A stretch of DNA of 45,000 nt from Marinomonas maritima (GCF_024435075.2 NZ_JAMZEG020000004.1:182501-227500); one strand, 5' to 3'; shown: positions 16,528-25,004, numbered from the stretch's first letter. A program made the numbers and translations. Notes: generated from the letters alone by a model not told the origin.

Positions 16528-18093
16528 ATGAGCACAGTAAATAAAACAACCCCGCCTAACAGCGGGACTCAGGCAGCAAACCAAAATAGTTGGTATGCTG
16601 GCGTAGATATACCCGTTTTTCTCATCAGTGGCGGTGTCGTAACACTGTTTTGCGCACTGGCCTTATACGATATAGATTTGGTGTCTGCCTGGGTAAATAC
16701 CGCGTTTATGACGTCCACAAAATACTTTGGTGCCTACTGGCAAGTACTTTTGCTGTTGACCTTTGTTATTGGTTTATTGCTTTGTATTGGTCGGACTGGG
16801 TCGGTTGTATTAGGAGGCTTAACATCCCCTGAAATCAGTACATTCCAGTGGATCTCCATCATTATGTGTACCTTACTCGCGGGAGGGGGGGTTTTCTGGG
16901 CAGCCGCAGAACCCATGGCGCACTTTACGTCACCACCTCCTTTATTTGGTGGTGATGCTGGGACGATAGACGCGGCTTATAACGCTTTGGCTCAAAGCTT
17001 TATGCACTGGGGTTTTCTTGCGTGGGCAATTCTTGGCAGCTTAACCGGTATTGTCTACATGTACCTACATTACGAAAAGGGCTTGCCTCTAAAACCGCGC
17101 ACTTTGTTGTACCCCGTATTTGGTGATCGCATCATGACCGGAGCCTTCGGCTCAATTGTGGATGCTTGCTGTGTATTGGCGGTTGTAGCGGGGACAGTGG
17201 GACCGATTGGTTTTCTTGGACTACAGGTCAGTTTTGGCCTAGAAAAATTGTTTGGTATTCCCAATACTTACACGACACAGATAGTTATTCTCTTAGTGTT
17301 AATCTGCATCTACACGATTTCGGCGGTATCAGGTGTGGCGAAAGGCATTCAAATATTAAGTCGCGCTAATGTAATTTTGGCCGTCATTCTGATGGCCTTT
17401 ATCCTAATTTTTGGTCCCACCAGTTTTATTATCGATGGTTATCTTCAAGGCTTTGGTCTTTATCTAGACAACTTCATTCCTATGGCGACCTTCCGAGGTG
17501 ATCCAGGTTGGTTGAACTGGTGGACTGTATTCTTTTGGGGTTGGTTTCTAGGATATGGTCCACTCATGGCGATGTTTGTTGCACGTATCTCTCGCGGTCG
17601 GACTATTCGCGAAATGATTCTACTGATCTCTGTAGTGGCGCCTATTATCACCTGCTTCTGGTTCACGATCGTCGGTGGCAGTGGCTTAGCATTTGAGTTG
17701 GAAAATCCAGGTATTATTTCTGAACCTTTTACTGGTTTTAACCTACCTGCGGCATTACTAGCCATCACGGAACAATTGCCAATGGGCTTTTTAATCTCAT
17801 TACTCTTTTTGATCCTTACCACGATTTTCGTAGCCACAACCGGAGACTCTATGACATATGCCATTTCTATGGTGATGACAGGCACAGATCACCCGAAAAG
17901 CTCTATCCGCATTTTCTGGGGCATTATTATGGGCGCAATGGCCGCCATATTAATATCCATTGGCTCCGGTGGTATTTCGGCACTGCAGTCTTTTATCGTT
18001 GTCACAGCCGTGCCTGTTTCTCTCGTACTGCTGCCGTCCTTATGGACCGCGCCACAAATCGCGAAGAAAATGGCCGATGAACAAGGGTTATAA
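16528..18093 (+). CDS. BCCT-family transporter (betaine/carnitine/choline type)
   Basis: A 521-residue inner-membrane carrier with about 12 membrane segments. Family signatures are GGVFWAAAEPMAHF (near 128), FMHWGFLAWAILG (near 157) and FFWGWFLGYGPLMAMFVARI with SRGRTIREM (near 335-362). BCCT proteins import trimethylammonium compounds driven by sodium or protons. The aromatic-box segment differs from BetP: where BetP has Trp-Trp-x-x-Trp, this protein has Trp-Phe-x-x-Tyr, so the substrate may not be glycine betaine. AGGAGA lies before the ATG. It is followed by a terminator at 18108-18129. It probably feeds the enzymes encoded just upstream. Confidence 0.95.
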   Translation: MSTVNKTTPPNSGTQAANQNSWYAGVDIPVFLISGGVVTLFCALALYDIDLVSAWVNTAFMTSTKYFGAYWQVLLLLTFVIGLLLCIGRTGSVVLGGLTSPEISTFQWISIIMCTLLAGGGVFWAAAEPMAHFTSPPPLFGGDAGTIDAAYNALAQSFMHWGFLAWAILGSLTGIVYMYLHYEKGLPLKPRTLLYPVFGDRIMTGAFGSIVDACCVLAVVAGTVGPIGFLGLQVSFGLEKLFGIPNTYTTQIVILLVLICIYTISAVSGVAKGIQILSRANVILAVILMAFILIFGPTSFIIDGYLQGFGLYLDNFIPMATFRGDPGWLNWWTVFFWGWFLGYGPLMAMFVARISRGRTIREMILLISVVAPIITCFWFTIVGGSGLAFELENPGIISEPFTGFNLPAALLAITEQLPMGFLISLLFLILTTIFVATTGDSMTYAISMVMTGTDHPKSSIRIFWGIIMGAMAAILISIGSGGISALQSFIVVTAVPVSLVLLPSLWTAPQIAKKMADEQGL

Positions 18094-18107
18094 CGATATT
18101 TTTCACT

Positions 18108-18129
18108 AAGAGCGGCAGCGTCCGCTCTT
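18108..18129 (+). terminator. Rho-independent terminator after the BCCT gene
   Basis: AAGAGCGG and CCGCTCTT form an 8-bp stem with a 6-base loop, followed by TTTATT. It lies 15 bases past the BCCT stop and separates it from ridA, which would then depend on readthrough or its own promoter. Confidence 0.85.
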
Positions 18130-18156
18130 TTATTCATCGCGTTTCGAGATTTTATT

Positions 18157-18537
18157 ATGACAAAACAAACTGTAAAAACAGAGTTATACGCTTCCAAAGC
18201 TCCACTTGAGTGGGCCATCATTGCTAACGGTCAATTATCCACCGCACAAATTCCAATTGATGTAGAAGGTAACGTAGTAAAAGGAGGGATAGAAGCACAA
18301 GCTCGCCAGACGATGGACAACTTCAAACACACCATCGAAGCGGCCCAGCTATCCATGTCCGATGTCACACAAGTACTGATTTATGTGACAGGCCGTGATC
18401 AATTACCTGTTTTCAATAAAGTGTATGCGGAATATTTTACCGCACCGTACCCGAATCGAGCGGCGATGATTGTTGCTGGTTTAGCAAGAGAAGAAATGCT
18501 GTGCGAAATCGTCGCCTACGCCGCCGTACCACAATAA
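18157..18537 (+). CDS. RidA/YjgF-family enamine/imine deaminase
   Basis: A 126-residue single-domain protein of the RidA family, which hydrolyse reactive enamine/imine intermediates formed by PLP enzymes or amine oxidation. The critical Arg lies in PNRAAMIVAGL and the following CEIVAYA supplies the conserved Glu. It is slightly divergent from the classic RidA at the N-terminus, so it may be one of the Rid subfamilies found in catabolic operons. GAGA precedes the ATG. Its position after the BCCT/dehydrogenase operon suggests it detoxifies an imine in the same pathway. Confidence 0.9.
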   Translation: MTKQTVKTELYASKAPLEWAIIANGQLSTAQIPIDVEGNVVKGGIEAQARQTMDNFKHTIEAAQLSMSDVTQVLIYVTGRDQLPVFNKVYAEYFTAPYPNRAAMIVAGLAREEMLCEIVAYAAVPQ

Positions 18538-18689
18538 AAAGCTACATGGGACTTTGCATGGCAAGCGCCTTTGTTATGCAAAAATCTTCAATATCTACCT
18601 GCGAACAAGTTTCTATTTTCGAAGAGTTAGCCACTAGGTGAGAAAACCAAATCACCCAGTCATGAAGGTGGTTTTTGAATCCGCTGTAG

Positions 18690-18705
18690 AACTCAATTTT
18701 GAGTT
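18690..18705. repeat. Short inverted repeat between convergent ridA and the NtrC-type gene
   Basis: AACTCAA and TTGAGTT are separated by two bases. The 224-bp convergent gap 18538-18761 holds no gene I can support. This hairpin has no T run and is only a weak terminator candidate. Confidence 0.3.
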
Positions 18706-18761
18706 TGACTCTAGAATTTTCAAATGACGCGTTATCTTAATTCCATTCACGACGAAGCAAC

Positions 18762-20126
18762 TCACAACCCATACCTTTCTATTTTCTTGATCAATCCCTG
18801 TCGCGAAATACCAAGCTGTTTGGCGGCTTGGGTGCGATTGCCTTGGTTTTTCTCTAAGGCATGATGAATCAGTCGAATTTCAAGCGCTTTCACTTGTTCA
18901 TCCAGCGTTTCTTCCGTGTCAGGAAAACGGTTTATTGTTTGATTCGCAAGCTGCACATTCGGGTACAATAGTTGAATATCCTCCATGGTGATCTGGCCTT
19001 GAGGACAAATAGACGCGACGCTTTCAAGGGCATTTTTCAATTCTCGAACATTGCCGGGCCACGTTTGATCACGAAACCATTGCACGGCTCCGGAGCTCAG
19101 CTGTAGACTTTTGGCCTGCTGATTTTGTAGACGAGAGAGAAACGCTTGCAGCAAAACGGGCACGTCTTCTAAGCGTTCAGCAAGGGATTGCGTTTCAATG
19201 TTCACGCCTTTGATTCGATAATACAAATCTTCCCGAAAACTGCCTGCACGGACTTTTTTCAGTAAATCCGCGTTCGTGGCCGAGATGACACGAATATCGA
19301 TGTGTTTTTGCTCTCGTCCGCCAACGGGAAAGAAGGTGCCTTCTTGTAAAACGCGCAACAGTTTGACTTGCATCGCCAGCGGCATTTCCCCGATCTCATC
19401 AAGAAACAAGGTGCCACCATCGGCCAAGCTCAATAAACCGGCTTTGTCTTTTTCTGCGCCAGTAAACGCACCTTTCACATAACCAAACAGCTCGCTTTCC
19501 AATAAGTCCGCGGGAATCGCGCCACAATGCACGGACACAAAGGGTTTCGCGGCGCGATGACTCAAGTCATGCAGCGTTTTTGAAATTACTTCTTTCCCTG
19601 TACCCGATGGCCCCGTCACCAAAACGCGAACGTCAGTTGGCGCGATGCGTTCCACCAGCGCACGCACTTTTTGAGTACTCGTCGAATGACCAATGTACGC
19701 CGCTGCACCTTCTGGCTGTTTGGTCGATTGCTTGAGCTGATTCAGCTCTCGCTCTAACGTGGTTTTAGTGATCGCTCGACGCACTACAACTGCGAGCATG
19801 TCGGGATCAATCGGCTTGGCGATAAAATCCCACGCGCCACGCGCCACGGCTTTTAGCGCCAAATCCCGATCCGCATGTCCGGTGATAATAATCACCGGAC
19901 GACCGTCAAAGTCTGCCATGGAATCCAAAGTAATTTGTGGGTCAAAATGCGGCGGCATGGACAGATCCAGCAGCACCAAATCCGCGTCAAACGTCGCGAT
20001 GACCTTTCTAGCCTCTTCCAAACTTCCAGCCGCTTTTACATGGTAATCTTGATTCGCCAACCAGCGGCTCGCGAGTTCACGAAACGCCGGTTCGTCGTCC
20101 ACTAAAAGGATTTTATTTTGTGTCAT
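18762..20126 (-). CDS. NtrC-type sigma-54-dependent response regulator
   Basis: A 454-residue regulator with three domains. The receiver (about 1-120) has the phosphoacceptor Asp in LVLLDLSMPP. The AAA+ domain (about 145-370) has Walker A GPSGTGKE, the sigma-54 contact loop GAFTGA and Walker B GTLFLDEIGE. A C-terminal Fis-type helix-turn-helix has NRTQAAKQLGISRQGL. It activates sigma-54 RNA polymerase by ATP hydrolysis. Its gene overlaps the kinase gene by 14 bases, so the pair is cotranscribed. The obvious target is the divergent oxidase operon, which has a sigma-54 promoter and twin palindromes in front. Confidence 0.95.
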   Translation of the reverse strand: MTQNKILLVDDEPAFRELASRWLANQDYHVKAAGSLEEARKVIATFDADLVLLDLSMPPHFDPQITLDSMADFDGRPVIIITGHADRDLALKAVARGAWDFIAKPIDPDMLAVVVRRAITKTTLERELNQLKQSTKQPEGAAAYIGHSTSTQKVRALVERIAPTDVRVLVTGPSGTGKEVISKTLHDLSHRAAKPFVSVHCGAIPADLLESELFGYVKGAFTGAEKDKAGLLSLADGGTLFLDEIGEMPLAMQVKLLRVLQEGTFFPVGGREQKHIDIRVISATNADLLKKVRAGSFREDLYYRIKGVNIETQSLAERLEDVPVLLQAFLSRLQNQQAKSLQLSSGAVQWFRDQTWPGNVRELKNALESVASICPQGQITMEDIQLLYPNVQLANQTINRFPDTEETLDEQVKALEIRLIHHALEKNQGNRTQAAKQLGISRQGLIKKIERYGL

Positions 20127-22026
20127 GAGAAGGATTTCCTACGCTGGAATGCACTGAATGTTGCGGCAAGATAAGCTCGAAAGTGACTGGCCAAGCCGTG
20201 TCAGTACGATGTTGAATACGACCGCCGTGTGCATCGACAATGCGACGCACAATGGCCAACCCTAAACCGCTGCCACCCGCGCGTTTGGTCATGAAAGGCT
20301 GAAACAACGCCTCGCCTTGCAGACTGTCATCGATTGCAGGCCCGTTGTTGTGTACGTGAATCACTACCGAGTCCGTGTTCATGCTCGCCTCAATGCAGAG
20401 TTCCCCGTCCGGCTGATTGCGTGAAAACGCCACGGCGTTGTCGATCAAATTAATAAAGACTTGCTGAAGGCGCTGCGGGTCGGCTTCTAATATGATTGAT
20501 TCGGCGATGTTTACCTCGCAAGAAACGCCTTCTAACTGAGCCGGCGCCACAATACTCTTCACCAAGGCGCGCAATGGCGTCGCGCTGATTTGCAGCGTCA
20601 ATCCACCGGAATACACCAGCATGTCGCTGACCAAACGATCCGCGCGTTTCAGTTGAGTTTGAATATGCTGACGTGTTTCTGGCGGCGAATCATAAGCCGC
20701 CATGGCGATAATATTAAGCGGATTACGCAATTCATGCGCCATCGCCGCTGACAAGCTGCCGAGCTCGACAAGATGTTGTTCATCCAAGCGTTTCCGCTCC
20801 GCAACCGCCAATGCCAAAGAGCGTTCCAACAAACCACAGCTGGTCGAAAACAAGGAGCCAAACACTTCTGCCGTCAGTCTCATTCCTGGGCTCGCATCAT
20901 TCCAGCCTATCAATAAAAAACGCCAGCCCGACTCGGATCGAAACACACTCAGCGCCAATGTTTGTCCATTGTCTGCCTGCTTTTCATCAACAGAATCCAA
21001 TCTTATATCTACGTTTTGCCTGATCTGAGAAGACAGTAAACGCTCACCAATGCCAATCAACTGAGTCCAGTCTTGCGCTTCTTTTAACTGACTCGACCAC
21101 ACTTCCAGCACGGTTTCATTCAATACCGCACCAGGGTAAATAACACGAGAGATAAGTCGATTTAGAGGCTGATAAATCAACGCCGACATCACTAACATCA
21201 ACACCGAATACAACCATAATTGCCAGCTTGGAACATCCGCTAGCGCCTGTAAACCAACTCGACCCGACACCACACTGATCACGGCAATCAAACACAGAAT
21301 CACCAGCATCATGGCGACCCAAAGCAAAGCGCGGTTGGCAAAGGCGTTGACGGAAAGAATTTGATAGCGCACCACGGCGTAAACCAAGAGCAACAAATAC
21401 GTCGGTAATAACAGCATAGGATACGGAAACCAGCTAATACCAAAGGAAGGAAACACAAAGCTGGTTGCTAACAACAAGCCCCAAGCGCCCACACCAAACA
21501 TGGCGAGAATCGAGCGCTTTTTATTGCCCGAATGACGATACCAACCGAACAACAAAACCCCGTGCGCCAGCATACCGGTCAAGACGGTATACGCCAGATT
21601 CCATGTTCCTGCATCGGTAAAAATGAAGAACGAACGCGTGTCTAAAGTGCCAATGGAGTCACCCGCGCCCATCCACCAGCTTTGTAATACCACGGCCAAA
21701 CTGGTGGCGTAAAACCACGGAATGGCTTGCAGCAGTCGATCAAGCATGACCTCTTTCGCCGCGCCAGAATTTACAAATCGAATGGCAAAATGCAGAAAGA
21801 ACGTCGGCATGAGCGGGTTCGCCAAGATGATATGAATCCCCACTGTTTCATACCCTTGGAACAAGACAACGTGACCAAAACACCAAATGGCCATCATGAT
21901 GGCAAAACCCGCCAAGGCCTGTAGATCGCCTTGTTTACGGGCGCGCCACAGTAACCAAGCCGCCACCAGAAAACCACACACGCTGGAAACCAACATGGCC
22001 ACTTCGAACAGTAATGAGAGCGTCAA
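20113..22026 (-). CDS. Sensor histidine kinase with 7TM N-terminal domain
   Basis: A 637-residue membrane kinase. About seven hydrophobic segments occupy residues 1-245, resembling the histidine-kinase N-terminal 7TM module. A variable linker (about 290-410) is followed by HisKA with the phosphorylated His in AMAHELRNPLN (near 430) and a HATPase domain with INLIDNAVAFS and GGSGLGLAIV. The start is a TTG with GAGG 8 bases upstream; that GAGG lies inside a 15-bp palindrome. An ATG 10 codons later is the alternative start. It is the upstream gene of the kinase/regulator pair and faces the cio operon. Signal is unknown; redox or quinone state and cyanide-like inhibitors are guesses from the target. 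Confidence 0.93.
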   Translation of the reverse strand: MTLSLLFEVAMLVSSVCGFLVAAWLLWRARKQGDLQALAGFAIMMAIWCFGHVVLFQGYETVGIHIILANPLMPTFFLHFAIRFVNSGAAKEVMLDRLLQAIPWFYATSLAVVLQSWWMGAGDSIGTLDTRSFFIFTDAGTWNLAYTVLTGMLAHGVLLFGWYRHSGNKKRSILAMFGVGAWGLLLATSFVFPSFGISWFPYPMLLLPTYLLLLVYAVVRYQILSVNAFANRALLWVAMMLVILCLIAVISVVSGRVGLQALADVPSWQLWLYSVLMLVMSALIYQPLNRLISRVIYPGAVLNETVLEVWSSQLKEAQDWTQLIGIGERLLSSQIRQNVDIRLDSVDEKQADNGQTLALSVFRSESGWRFLLIGWNDASPGMRLTAEVFGSLFSTSCGLLERSLALAVAERKRLDEQHLVELGSLSAAMAHELRNPLNIIAMAAYDSPPETRQHIQTQLKRADRLVSDMLVYSGGLTLQISATPLRALVKSIVAPAQLEGVSCEVNIAESIILEADPQRLQQVFINLIDNAVAFSRNQPDGELCIEASMNTDSVVIHVHNNGPAIDDSLQGEALFQPFMTKRAGGSGLGLAIVRRIVDAHGGRIQHRTDTAWPVTFELILPQHSVHSSVGNPSHDTK

Positions 22027-22029
22027 ACT

Positions 22030-22044
22030 GTAAACCTCGTTTAC
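22030..22044. promoter_or_regulatory. Palindromic operator copy 1, probable NtrC-type enhancer site
   Basis: GTAAACCTCGTTTAC is a palindrome with perfect 6-bp arms and a 3-base centre. The same 15-mer with one change recurs 34 bases away. It covers the ribosome binding site of the kinase gene. Confidence 0.7.
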
Positions 22045-22063
22045 ACCAATAAGTGTGGAAATC

Positions 22064-22078
22064 GTAAACCTCTTTTAC
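22064..22078. promoter_or_regulatory. Palindromic operator copy 2, probable NtrC-type enhancer site
   Basis: GTAAACCTCTTTTAC matches copy 1 at 14 of 15 bases. It is about 80 bases upstream of the sigma-54 -12 element, a usual distance for enhancer-binding proteins. Confidence 0.7.
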
Positions 22079-22137
22079 GGCTCACGCAAAATTAAAAATT
22101 ATTCCTTTAAAATCAAATAGATAAAGACATTAAAAAA

Positions 22138-22154
22138 TTGGCCTAGCGATTGCT
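22138..22154 (+). promoter_or_regulatory. Sigma-54 promoter of the cyanide-insensitive oxidase operon
   Basis: TTGGCCTAGCGATTGCT carries the GG (-24) and GC (-12) doublets with exactly 10 bases between them and a TTGCT -12 block, matching the sigma-54 consensus TGGCACGNNNNTTGCW well. Transcription should start near 22165, about 50 bases before the 38-codon ORF at 22215. Confidence 0.8.
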
Positions 22155-22214
22155 ATTAGATAAGCAACTTTATTGATCTATCTCAATACTTTCCTTATTA
22201 ACGGAGTAGGCATT

Positions 22215-22331
22215 ATGAATACTGGCTTTTTTATGACTGAAATCATCGCACTTTTTAGCATTGTGGGCTTGGCCTTATTTCCTTTAGCGTTACAGCAAAT
22301 GCGCACGATTAGAATCAACAAGAACACTTAA
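22215..22331 (+). CDS. 38-residue membrane peptide leading the oxidase operon
   Basis: A short ORF from ATG to TAA, with a strong ribosome site (GGAGTAGG, 4-5 bases before ATG). It encodes MNTGFFMTE, one hydrophobic segment (about residues 8-25, IIALFSIVGLALFPLAL) and a basic tail RTIRINKNT, which predicts a single-pass protein with the C-terminus in the cytoplasm. It lies between the sigma-54 promoter and cioA, 56 bases before it. It is not the usual CydX, which follows cydB, and the DUF2474 peptide is separately present at 24852. It could be an oxidase accessory subunit or a leader peptide. I do not recognise a family. Confidence 0.65.
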   Translation: MNTGFFMTEIIALFSIVGLALFPLALQQMRTIRINKNT

Positions 22332-22387
22332 TGGTTTACAACTTATGCCTTTCACTCGTTTCTTCTGTTAAATAGGTTAATACTAAA

Positions 22388-23842
22388 ATGGACCTCGACG
22401 TCGCTATCTTATCTCGTATCCAGTTCGCTTTTACGGTGAGCTTTCATATCATTTTCCCCAGTATCACCATTGGTTTGGCCACGCTGATCGCGATTTGGGA
22501 AGGTTTGTGGTTGAAAACTCATAACCCTTACTATTTGCAGCTCGCCAAGTTTTGGATCAAGCCTTTCGCCATCACCTTCGGCATGGGTGTGGTCTCTGGC
22601 ATCGTGTTGTCTTACGAGTTTGGCACCAACTTTTCCAAATTTTCTGAAATCACCGGCGCAGTACTTGGACCATTGATGGCGTACGAAGTCTTAACCGCAT
22701 TTTTCATGGAAGCCGGCTTCTTGGGTGTCATGCTATTTGGCTGGCAGCGCGTCGGTCGTAAGCTGCATTTTTTCTCTACCCTTGTGGTAATGACTGGTAC
22801 TTGGATTTCTGCATTTTGGATCATTGCGGCGAACTCTTGGATGCAAACGCCAACCGGCTACAAGATCATTAATGGCAAATTTGAAGTCGAAAGTTGGATG
22901 GAAGTCATCTTCAACCCTTCTATGCCTTACCGTCTCACTCACATGGTCGTCGCATCGTTGATCACCGCGACCTTCGTGGTGGCTGGCATTAGCGCGTATT
23001 ACCTATTGAAAAAGAAGAACATTCCTTTCGCCAAAAAAGGCTTATCCATGTGCATGTGGTTTGCCTTGGTACTCACGCCGCTGCAAGCGTGGATTGGCGA
23101 CATGCACGGTTTGAACGTGCAAGAACATCAACCAACGAAACTCGCCGCGATGGAAGGCATTTGGCCAGCCGAAGAAGCAAACGTACCGCTGTTGCTGTTC
23201 GCGATGCCAAACATGAAAACCGAATCAAACGATTATGAAGTCGGTATTCCCAATCTCGGCAGTTTGATCTTAACGCATTCTTGGGATGGCGCGGTGCAAG
23301 GTTTGAAAGCCGTACCACCAGAAGACAGACCCAATGTGCCGCTGGTTTTTTGGTCGTTCCGCGTCATGGTGGGTATTGGATTTGGCATGATGGGCATCGC
23401 TGTTTTGGCGCTGTTATTACGCCGCAAAGGTCGCTTGTTCGAGAACAAACCCTTCCTTGCTTTGGTCACGCTATTTACTCCTATGGGTGTCATTGCGGTT
23501 CTGGCTGGCTGGTACGTGGTCGAGATCGGTCGGCAACCTTGGATCGTCTACAACTTGGTGCGTACTTCTGAAATCGTCTCGCCGTTACCGCCGGAGCGCG
23601 TGCTCTTTACTCTGATCATGTTTGTGATTATTTACAGTTTACTGATCGGCGTTTACCTCTACTTCATGCGCAAGCTAATCAAGAAAGGGCCGCCGTCAAT
23701 GGCAGCGCTGGAGCAGCAACTCATCGGTATGAAAGCGCCGGGATACGCGTTGGCTTGGGTGAAAACACTGCAACATAAAGAACTGCAAACTAACGAACCA
23801 CAATCTAACGAATCACAAAACAAAGCACAGGGAGATAAATAA
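22388..23842 (+). CDS. cioA: Cyanide-insensitive bd-type quinol oxidase subunit I
   Basis: A 484-residue CydA-family subunit with about nine membrane helices. It carries the haem ligands: His in SFHIIFPS (near 20), His in RLTHMVVASL (near 185) and Met in the helix RVMVGIGFGMM (near 330). The Q-loop (about 245-320) is short, without the long insertion of E. coli CydA, and GRQPW follows, as in CioA of Pseudomonas (488 residues). The enzyme oxidises ubiquinol and reduces oxygen without pumping protons and resists cyanide. The tail is polar with an imperfect LQTNEPQSNESQN repeat. The stop overlaps the cioB ATG (TAATG). Confidence 0.94.
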   Translation: MDLDVAILSRIQFAFTVSFHIIFPSITIGLATLIAIWEGLWLKTHNPYYLQLAKFWIKPFAITFGMGVVSGIVLSYEFGTNFSKFSEITGAVLGPLMAYEVLTAFFMEAGFLGVMLFGWQRVGRKLHFFSTLVVMTGTWISAFWIIAANSWMQTPTGYKIINGKFEVESWMEVIFNPSMPYRLTHMVVASLITATFVVAGISAYYLLKKKNIPFAKKGLSMCMWFALVLTPLQAWIGDMHGLNVQEHQPTKLAAMEGIWPAEEANVPLLLFAMPNMKTESNDYEVGIPNLGSLILTHSWDGAVQGLKAVPPEDRPNVPLVFWSFRVMVGIGFGMMGIAVLALLLRRKGRLFENKPFLALVTLFTPMGVIAVLAGWYVVEIGRQPWIVYNLVRTSEIVSPLPPERVLFTLIMFVIIYSLLIGVYLYFMRKLIKKGPPSMAALEQQLIGMKAPGYALAWVKTLQHKELQTNEPQSNESQNKAQGDK

Positions 23843-24852
23843 TGGATTTGGCTCTTTTCTACTTCCTTGTCTTAGGTTTCGCCATTTTTATGTATGTGTT
23901 GCTGGATGGCTTCGACCTAGGCATTGGCATTCTCTACCCTTGGTTTAATCAAGACGACGAACGCGACCACTTAATGCGTTCTATTTCACACGTTTGGGAT
24001 GGCAATGAAACCTGGCTGGTGTTTGGCGGTGTGGTGTTATTTGCTGCGTTTCCGGCTGCTTACGCTGGTATTACGTCAACCTTTTATTTACCTATTATGC
24101 TAATGCTGTTTGCATTGATCTTTCGCGGCGTGGCGTTCGAATATCGCTTCAAATCCGATACATCTCGACCTTATTGGGATGTCGCCTTTAGCGCAGGTTC
24201 GGCAATCGCCGCGTTTTGCCAAGGTATGTTGCTGGGTTCACTCGTACAGGGCGTTCCAACCGATGTTGATAGCTTATCCAGTTTACATTGGTTAACGCCG
24301 TTTTCTATCCTCACGGGATTTTCTGTGATGGCAGGTTATGCATTATTGGCCGCATGTTACTTGTTCATGAAAAGTCGCGGACGCATTCAAGCCCACTCGG
24401 CCAAATTGGCTAAGCGACTCTTGCTCATCACTATTTTAGCCATGGTTATCGTGAGTTTATGGACCGTGGCCAGCCAAGTAGACATTCGTCAGCGCTGGTT
24501 TTCTGGCCTCAACTTCTTGTGGCTATCGCCCTTGCCAATTATCACCTTGGTTGTCGCCGTATTGGCGTGGAAAGACTTACACCATCATTCCATCGGAGAA
24601 AACCACCACGAGGGTCGACCATTTTGGTACGCCGCTACGCTCTTTTTACTTGGCTTTGCCGGTCTGGTTGTCGGGTTATTTCCTTACCTGATTCCAAGAC
24701 AATTAACCTTTATGGACGCCGCGTCACCAGACAGCAGCTTGCTTTTCCTCTTACCTGGCATTTGTATTTTTGTGCCGCTGATTTGCGCTTACACCTTTTG
24801 GGGTTATCGCGTCTTTGCTGGCAAAGTAGAAGATTATCAGGAGGGATACTGA
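23842..24852 (+). CDS. cioB: Cyanide-insensitive bd-type quinol oxidase subunit II
   Basis: A 336-residue CydB-family membrane subunit opening MDLALFYFLVLGFAIFMYVL, with LDGFDLGIGILYP near residue 20 and WDGNETWLV near 51, all standard for the family. It pairs with CioA in the inner membrane. Its ATG overlaps the cioA stop, with GGGAG in front. Its stop overlaps the start of the 44-residue DUF2474 gene (TGATG). The three genes are therefore tightly coupled. Confidence 0.95.
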   Translation: MDLALFYFLVLGFAIFMYVLLDGFDLGIGILYPWFNQDDERDHLMRSISHVWDGNETWLVFGGVVLFAAFPAAYAGITSTFYLPIMLMLFALIFRGVAFEYRFKSDTSRPYWDVAFSAGSAIAAFCQGMLLGSLVQGVPTDVDSLSSLHWLTPFSILTGFSVMAGYALLAACYLFMKSRGRIQAHSAKLAKRLLLITILAMVIVSLWTVASQVDIRQRWFSGLNFLWLSPLPIITLVVAVLAWKDLHHHSIGENHHEGRPFWYAATLFLLGFAGLVVGLFPYLIPRQLTFMDAASPDSSLLFLLPGICIFVPLICAYTFWGYRVFAGKVEDYQEGY

Positions 24853-24986
24853 TGCTAAAACGCCTCCAAGCTAAACTGGCCAAACTCAAATCATGGCAAT
24901 GGTTTTTGCTTCTTTATTTAGCGGGCTTTGTCGCCGTGTTTTCAGCATCGTATGGCATTAAGTTATTGATGACGGGGTTGCCATAA
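24852..24986 (+). CDS. DUF2474-type small subunit of the bd oxidase
   Basis: A 44-residue single-pass peptide with a basic N-terminus (MLKRLQAKLAKLK) and a hydrophobic helix WFLLLYLAGFVAVFSASY. Its size, its location right after cioB and the helix pattern fit DUF2474 / CydX-like accessory subunits that stabilise bd oxidases. AGGAGGG lies before the ATG, which shares one base with the cioB stop. Confidence 0.85.
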   Translation: MLKRLQAKLAKLKSWQWFLLLYLAGFVAVFSASYGIKLLMTGLP

Positions 24987-25004
24987 TCTCCTATTGCGCT
25001 ATGT

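Noticed and set aside
22215..22331. Reading the 38-residue peptide as CydX.
   Set aside because: CydX-type subunits follow cydB and their sequence pattern differs; the DUF2474 peptide at 24852 already fills that role.
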